Shown: one piece after another, positions 56,933 to 64,000 of the stretch
How positions within the stretch are numbered: the first letter of the stretch is position 1
How the letters are laid out: each line of letters opens with the position of its first letter
From: Mayamaea pseudoterrestris
Lineage: Eukaryota; Bacillariophyta; Bacillariophyceae; Sellaphorales; Sellaphoraceae
NCBI GenBank assembly: GCA_027923505.1
Contig: BROI01000007.1
Span: 248,001-312,000 of the forward strand
Direction: 5' to 3'
DNA length: 64,000 bases
Notes under the pieces: generated by a model
What the model saw: only the letters and a program-made list of their open reading frames with translations
Databases searched by the model: none
Told to the model about the DNA's origin: nothing
Program-made: the position numbers and the translations under genes

Positions 56933-59900
56933 AAATGAGACTTCCAAAATGGCCTGCAGACCGCATAATACAACCAGTAAGGACTGGAACATTGATTGGG
57001 GCTCATAGACTTGTCCATTTGGGTGTGGAAGCTATCCCCATGCCCTGAGACTCCGCACATTCAACCATTGGTTGAATGTGCCAGCCCTGCTCCCATTTTG
57101 GCTGCAGGGATCATCAGCATTGCCCACTGAGCCCTCCAATTTCTTTCCAATCATGTGTGTTGTCATTGATGGGCCATAAGTTGGTCAGTTGCACCCCATC
57201 ATCCATCACCATGTATGCCACGGTGAGACTGAGCAGATCCAACAACTTGTTGGATCTGCTAGCAGTGCACCTCAAGTGGCAAGTGAGACTTCCAAAATGG
57301 CCTGCAGACCCCATAATACAGCCAACATGGGTGGGACTCATAGACTTGTCCATTTGGGTGTGGAAGCTATCCCCATGCCCTGAGACTCCGCACATTCAAC
57401 CATTGGTTGAATGTGCCAGCCCTGCACCCTTTTTGGCTGCAGGGATCATCAGCATTGGCCGCTGAGCCCTCCAATCTCTTTCCAATCATGTTTGTTGTCA
57501 TTGATGGGCCATAAGTTGGTCAGTTGCACATCAGCATCCATCACCATGTATGCCACGGTGAGACTGAGCTGATCCAACAACTTGTTGGATCTGCTAGTGG
57601 TGCACATCAAGTGGCAAGTGAGACTTCCAAAATGGCCTGCAGACCCCATAATACAACCAGTATGGACTTGAACATTGATTGGGGCTCATAGACTTGTCAA
57701 TTTGGGTGTGGAAGCCATTACCATGCCCTGAGGCTCCACACATTCAACCATTGGTTAAATGCCAGCCCTGCACCCTTTTTGGCTGAAGGGATCATCAGCA
57801 TTGCCCGCTGAGCCCTCCAATTTCTTTCCAATCATGGTTGTTGTCAAGGATGTGCCATAAGTTGGTCAGTTGCACCTTAGCATCCATCACGATGTATGCC
57901 ATGGTGAGACTGAGCAAATCCAAGAACTTGTTGGATCTGCTAGTGGTGCACCTCAAGTGGCAAGTGAGACTTCCAAATAGCCTGCAGACCCCATAATACC
58001 TCATAATACAACCAGTAAGGACTGGAACATTGATTGGGGCTCATAGACTTGTCAATTTGGGTGTGGAAGCCATTACCATGCCCTGAGGCTCCGCACATTC
58101 AACCATTGGTTAAATGCCAGCCCTGCACCCTTTTTGGCTGAAGGGATCATCAGCATTGCCCGCTGAGCCCTCCACTCTCATCTCATCATCCATCACCATG
58201 TATGCCACGGTGACACTGAGCAGATCCAACAACTTGTTGGATCTGCTAGCGGTGCACCTCAAGTGGCAAGTGAGACTTCCAAAATGGCCTGCAGACCCCA
58301 TACTACAGCCAACATGAACTGGATCATTGATTGGGACTCATAGACCTGTCCATTTGGGTGTGGAAGCCATCATTATGCCCTGAGACTCCGCACATTCAAC
58401 CAAAGTCCTGCACTCTTTTGGCTGCAGGGATCATCAGCATTGCCCGCTGAGCCCTCCAATTTTTTTCCGATTATGTTTGTTGTCAATGATGGGCCATAAG
58501 TTGGTCAGTTGCACCTCAGCATCCATCACCATGTATGCCACGGTGTGACTGAGCAGATCCAACAACTTGTTGGATCTGCTAGCAGTGCACCTCAAGTGGC
58601 AAGTGAGACTTCCAAAACGGCCTGCAGACCCCATAATACAGCCAACATGGACTGGAACATTGATTGGGGCTCAAAGACTTGTCCATTTGGGTGTGGAAGC
58701 CATCACTATGCCCTGAGACTCCGCACATTCAACCAATGGTTGAATGTGCCAGCCCTGCTCCCATTTTGGCTGCAGGGATCATGAGCATTGCCTGCTGAGC
58801 CCTCCAATTTCTTTCAAATAATGTTTGTTGTCAATGATGGGCCATAAGTTGGTCAGTTGCACCTCAGCATCCATCACCATGTGTGCCACGGTGAGACTGA
58901 GCTGATCCAACAACTTGTTGGATCTGCTAGTGGTGCACCTCAAGCGGCAAGTGAGACTTCCAAAATGGCCTGCAGACCCCATAATACAGCCAAGATGGAC
59001 TGGATCATTGATTGGGACTCATAGACATGTCCATTTGGGTGTGGAAGCCACAAGCCATCACTATGCCCTGAGACTCCACACATTCAACCATTGGTTGAAT
59101 GTGCCAGCCCTGCACCCTTTTTGGCTGCAGGGATCATCAGCATTGCCCGCTGAGCACTCCCATTTCTTTCAAATCATGTTTGTTGTCAATGATGGGCCAT
59201 AAGTTGGTCAGTTGCACATCAGCATCCATCACCATGTATGCCACGGTGAGACTGAGCTGATCCAACAACTTGTTGGATCTGCTAGTGGTGCATCTCAAGT
59301 GGCAAGTGAGACTTCCAAAATGGCCTGCAGACACCATAATACAACCACCATGGACTGGAACATTGATTGGGGCTCATAGACGTGTCCATTTGGGTGTGGA
59401 AGCAGTCCCCATGCGCTGAGACTCCACATATTCAATCATTGGTTGAATGTGCCAGCCCTGCTCCCATTTTGGCTGCAGGATCATCAGGATTGCCTGCTGA
59501 ACCCTGCTATTTCTTTCAAATCATGTTTTCTGTCAATGATGGGCCATAAGTTGGTCAGTTGCACCTCATCATCAATCACCATGTACGCCACGGTGAGACT
59601 GAGCAGATCCAACAACTTATTGGATCTGCTAGCAGTGCACCTCAAGTGGCAAGTGAGACTTCCAAAATGGCCTGCAGACCCCATAATACAACCATTATGG
59701 ACTTGAACAATGATTGGGACTCATAGACTTGTCCACTTGGGTGTGGAAGCCATCACCATGCCCTGAGACTCCGCACATTCAACCATTGGTTGAATGTGCC
59801 AGCCCTGCTCCCATTTTGGTTACAGCGATCATCAGCATTGCCTGCTGAGCCCTCCCATTTCTTTCAAATCATGTTTGTTGTCAATTTGGGCCATCAGTTG

Positions 59901-62900
59901 GTCAGTTGCACTTTAGCATCCATCACCATGTATGCCATGGTGAAACTGAGCAGATCCAACAACTTGTTGGATCTGCTAGCAGTGCACCTCAAGTGGCAAG
60001 TGAGCCTTCCAAAATGGCCAGCAGACCCCATAATATAACCTGTATGGACTTGAACATGGATTGGGACTCATAGACCTGTCCATTTGGGTGTGGAAGCCAT
60101 CACTATGCCCTGAGACTCCGCACATTCAACCATTGGTTGAATGTGCCAGCCCTGCACCCTTTATGGCTGCAGGGATCATCAGCATTGCCCGCTGAGCCCT
60201 CCAAATTCTTTCAAATCATGTTTGTTGTAAATGATGGGCCATAAGTTGGTCAGTTGCACCTCAGCATCCATCACCATGTATGCCACGGTGAGACTGAGCA
60301 GATCCAACAACTTGTTGGATCTGCTAGTGCTGCACCTCAAGTGGCAAGTGAGACTTCCAAATGGCCTGCAGACCCCATAATACAGCCAACATGGACTGGA
60401 TCATTGATTGGGACTCATAGACTTGTCCAGTTGGGTGTGGAAGCCATCACTATGCCCTGAGACTCCGCACATGGTTGAATGTGCCAGCCCTGCACCCTTT
60501 TTGGCTGCAGGGATCATCAGCATTGCCCGCTGAGCCATCCAATTTCTTTCCAATCATGTTTGTTGTCAATGATGGGCCATAAGTTGGTCAGTTGCACCTC
60601 AGCATCCATCACCATGTACGCCACGGTGAGACTGAGCAGATCCAACAACTTATTGGATCTGCTAGCAGTGCACCTCAAGTGGCAAGTGAGACTTCCAAAA
60701 TGGCCTGCAGACCCCATAATACAACCTGTAAGGACTTAAACATTGATTGGGACTCATAGATATGTCCATTGGGGTGTGGAAGCCATCACTATGCCCTGAG
60801 ACTCCGCACATTCAACCAATGGTTGAATGTGCCAGCCCTGTTCCCATTTTGGCTGCAGGGATCATCAGCATTGCCCGCTGAGCACTCAAATTTCTTTCAA
60901 ATCATGTTTGTTGTCAATGATGGGCCATAAGTTGGTCAGTTGCACCTCAGCATCCATCACCATGTAGGCCACGGTGAGACTGAGCAGATGCATCAACTTG
61001 TTGGATCTGCTAGCAGTGCACCTCAAGTGGCAAGTGAGACTTCCAAAATGGCCTGCAGACCCCATAATACAGCCAACATGGACTTGCACATTGATTGGGG
61101 CTCATAGATTTGTCCATTTGGGTGTGGAAGCCATCACCATGCCCTGAGACTCCGCATGTTCAACCATTGGTTGAATGTGCCAGCCCTGCACCCTTTTTGG
61201 CTGCAGGGATCATCAGCATTGGCCGCTGAGCCCTCCAATCTCTTTCCAATCATGTTTGTTGTCAATGATGGGCCATAAGTTGGTCAGTTGCACCTCGTCA
61301 TCCATCACCATATATGCCACGGTGAGACTGAGCAGATCCAACAACTTGTTGGATCTGCTAGCAGTGCACCTCAAGTGGCAAGTGAGCCTTCCAAAATGGC
61401 CTGCAGACCCCATAATACAACCAGTATGGACTGGAACATTGATTGGGGCTCATAGACTTGTCCATTTGGGTGTGGAAGCCATCACCATGCCCTGAGACTT
61501 CGCACATTCAACCATTGGTTGAATGTGCCAGCCCTGCACCCTTTTTGGCTGCAGGGATCATCAGCATTGCCTGCTGAGCCCTCCAAATTTTTTCCAATCA
61601 TGTTTGTTGTCAATGATGGGCCATAAGTTGGCCAGTTGCACCTCATCATCCATCACCATGTATGCCACAGTGAGACTGAGCAGATTCAACAACTTGTTGG
61701 ATCTGCTAGTGGTGCACCTCAAATGGCAAGTGAGACTTCCAAAATGGCCTGCAGACCCCATAATACAGCGCCAACATGGACTGAAACATTGATTGGGACT
61801 CATAGACTTGTTCATTGGGGTGTGGAAGCCATCACCATGCCCTGAGACTCCGCACGTTCAACCATTGGTTGAATGTGCCAGCCCTGCACCCTTTTTGGCT
61901 GCAGGGATCATCAGCATTGCCCGCTGAGCCCTCCAAATTTTTTCCAATCATGATTGTTGTCAATGATGGGCCATAAGTTGGTCAGTCGCACCTCATCATC
62001 CATCACCATGTATGCCACGGTGAGACTGAGCAGATCCAACAACTTGTTGGATCTGCTAGCGGTGCACCTCAAGTGGCAAGTGAGACTTCCAAAATGGCCT
62101 GCAGACCCCAAAATACAGCCTGTAAGGACTGGAACATTGATTGGGACTCATAAAATTGTCCATCCATCACTATGCCCTGAGACTCCGCACATTCAACCAA
62201 TGGTTGAATGTGCCAGCCCTGCACCCTTTTTGGCTGCAGGGATCATCAGCATTGCCCACTGAGCCCTCCAATTTCTTTCCAATCATGTTTGTTGTCAATG
62301 ATGGGCCATAGGTTGGTCAGTTGCACCTCAGCATCCATCACCATGTACGCCACGGTGAGACTGAGCAGATGCAACAACTTGTTGGATCTGCTAGCGGTGC
62401 ACCTCAAGTGGCAAGTGAGACTTCCAAAATGGCCTGCAGACCCCATAATCGGCCAACATGGACTGGAACATTGATTGGGGCTCATAGATTGTCCATTTGG
62501 GTGTGGAAGCCATCAATATGCCCTGAGACTCCGCACATTCAACCATTGGTTGAATGTGCCAGCCCTGCTCCCTTTTTGGCTGCAGGGATCATCAGCATTG
62601 CCCGCTGAGCCCTCCAATTTCTTTCCAATCATGTTTGTTGTCAATGATGGGCCATAGGTTGGTCAGTTGCACCTTAGCATCCATCACCATGTATGCCATG
62701 GTGAGACTGAGCAGATGCAAAAACTTGTTGGATCTGCTAGTGGTGCACCTCAAGTGGCAAGTGAGACTTCCAAAATAGCCTGCAGACCCCATAATACCTC
62801 ATAATACAACCAGTAAGGACTTGCACATTGATTGGGGCTCATGGACTTGTCCATTTGGGTGTGGAAGCCATCAATATGCCCTGAGACTCCGCACATTCAA

Positions 62901-64000
62901 CCATTGGTTGAATGTGCCAGCCCTGCACCCTTTTTGGCTGCAGGGATCATCAGCATTGCCCGCTGAGCCCTCCAATTTCTTTCCAAACATGTTTTTTGTC
63001 AATGATGGGCCATAAGATGGTCAGTTGCACCTCATCATCCATCACCATGTATGCCACGGTGAGACTGAGCAGATCCGACAACTGGTTGGATCTGCTAGCA
63101 GTGCACCTCAAGAGGCAAGTGAGACTTCCAAAATGACCTACAGACCCCATAATACAACCTGTAAGGACTTGCACATTGATTGGGGCTCATAGACTTGTCC
63201 ATTTGGGTGTGGAAGCCATCAATATGCCCTGAGACTCCGCACATTCAACCAATGGTTGAATGTGCCAGCACTGCTCCCATTTTGGCTGCAGGAATCATCA
63301 GCATTGCCAGCTGAGCCCTCCAATTTCTTTCCAATCATGTTTGTTGTCAATGATGGGCCATAAGTTGGCCAGTTGCACCTCATCATCCATCACCATGTAT
63401 GCCACAGTGAGACTGAGCAGATGCAAGAACTTGTTGGATCTGCTAGCGGTGCACCTCAAGTGGCAAGTGAGACTTCCAAAATGGCCTGCAGACCCCATAA
63501 TACAGCCAACATGGACTGGAACATTGATTGGGGCTCATAGACTTGTCCATTTGGGTGTGGAAGCCATCACTATGCCCTGAGACTCCGCACATTCAACCAT
63601 TGGTTGAATGTGCCAGCCCTGCTCCCATTTTGGCTGCAGGGATCATCAGCATTGGCCGCTGAGCCCTCCAATTTCTTTCCAATCATGTTTTTTGTCAATG
63701 ATGGGCCATAAGATGGTCAGTTGCACCTCATCATCCATCACCATGTATGCCACGGTGAGACTGAGCAGATCCGACAACTTGCTGGATCTGCTAGCAGTGC
63801 ACCTCAAGTGGCAAGTGAGACTTCCAAAATGACCTACAGACCCCATAATACAACTTGTAAGGACTTGCACATTTATTGGGGCTCATAGACTTGTCCATTT
63901 GGGTGTGGAAGCCATCAATATGCCCTGAGACTCCGCACATTCAACCAATGGTTGAATGTGCCAGCCCTGCTCCCATTTTGGCTGCAGGAATCATCAGCAT
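56933..64000. repeat. Satellite array 2, monomer about 348 bp with two palindromes
   Basis: About 20 head-to-tail monomers, open at the right window edge. The anchor 'ccataagttggtcagttgca' recurs every 336-356 bp, mostly 346-350. Most monomers hold two near-perfect palindromes. One is 27 bp with arms gcacattcaacca / tggttgaatgtgc around one base (57,055-57,081). The other is 29 bp with arms agcagatccaacaa / ttgttggatctgct around one base (57,232-57,260). Their centres are about 178 and 170 bp apart in alternation. Frames on both strands are by-products. One monomer near 58,100-58,180 lacks the anchor segment and one near 58,400 lacks the right arm of the 27-bp palindrome. No similarity to satellite 1. 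Confidence 0.97.

Noticed and set aside
56940-64000. Repeated frames of about 66-106 codons in satellite 2
   Set aside because: They recur in every monomer on both strands and include the palindromes; no start, splice or codon signal sets them apart.
1-64000. The regular arrays as CRISPR-like structures
   Set aside because: The units are contiguous without unique spacers, 174-348 bp long, and the window is eukaryotic.

Overview
The window looks like nuclear DNA from a photosynthetic stramenopile, most likely a diatom. The main evidence is a two-exon fucoxanthin-chlorophyll a/c-type light-harvesting gene (30,125-31,320, minus) whose precursor starts with a signal peptide and an 'ATAF-TAP' motif of the kind diatom plastid proteins carry. 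Ty1/copia elements with diatom-type pol genes, introns of about 100 bp with GT-AG ends, and compact divergent or convergent host genes agree with this. No rRNA, tRNA or CRISPR locus was recognised.

Layout. (1) 1-15,962 is a satellite with a monomer of about 181 bp, roughly 88 copies, cut by the left window edge. It contains a 3.77-kb block of diverged monomers present twice in tandem and almost identical. (2) A partial copia element (A, 15,973-19,690, plus) abuts the satellite. (3) 19.7-46.5 kb is a host island. It holds a decayed VPS34-like lipid-kinase gene with PDZ-like pieces upstream (20.6-25.1 kb, plus), a PLAC8 gene (25.2-26.0 kb, minus), a small membrane-protein gene (29.4-29.8 kb, plus), the light-harvesting gene with a long Lys/Ala/Pro/Val repeat extension, a poorly supported low-complexity pair of frames (31.7-32.5 kb), gene-poor sequence with scattered coding-like relics (32.7-38.7 kb), a pyruvate/branched-chain dehydrogenase-kinase gene with a 20-unit CAG tract (38.7-40.5 kb, minus), and a divergent class-3 lipase gene (40.8-42.6 kb, plus). 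A degenerate array with a period of about 174 bp lies at 44.3-45.3 kb and a doubtful zinc-finger/coiled-coil locus at 45.2-46.2 kb. (4) Two minus-strand copia elements lie end to end: B (about 46.8-52.5 kb), close kin of A, and C (about 52.5-56.9 kb), an older and more broken one of another lineage. (5) 56,933-64,000 is a second, unrelated satellite with a monomer of about 348 bp, about 20 copies, running off the right edge. Most of its monomers carry two long near-perfect palindromes about half a monomer apart.

Taken together this is a 40-kb island of genes and retroelements between two satellite blocks whose periods are close to one and two nucleosome repeats, as in a pericentromeric or other heterochromatic border. 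The host genes do not form a pathway. The light-harvesting protein acts in the thylakoid, the dehydrogenase kinase in the mitochondrion, and the lipase and PLAC8 proteins at membranes. The most unusual items are the light-harvesting protein with its basic repeat extension, the palindrome-bearing 348-bp satellite, the recent out-of-phase block duplication in the 181-bp satellite, and the PDZ plus lipid-kinase relic.
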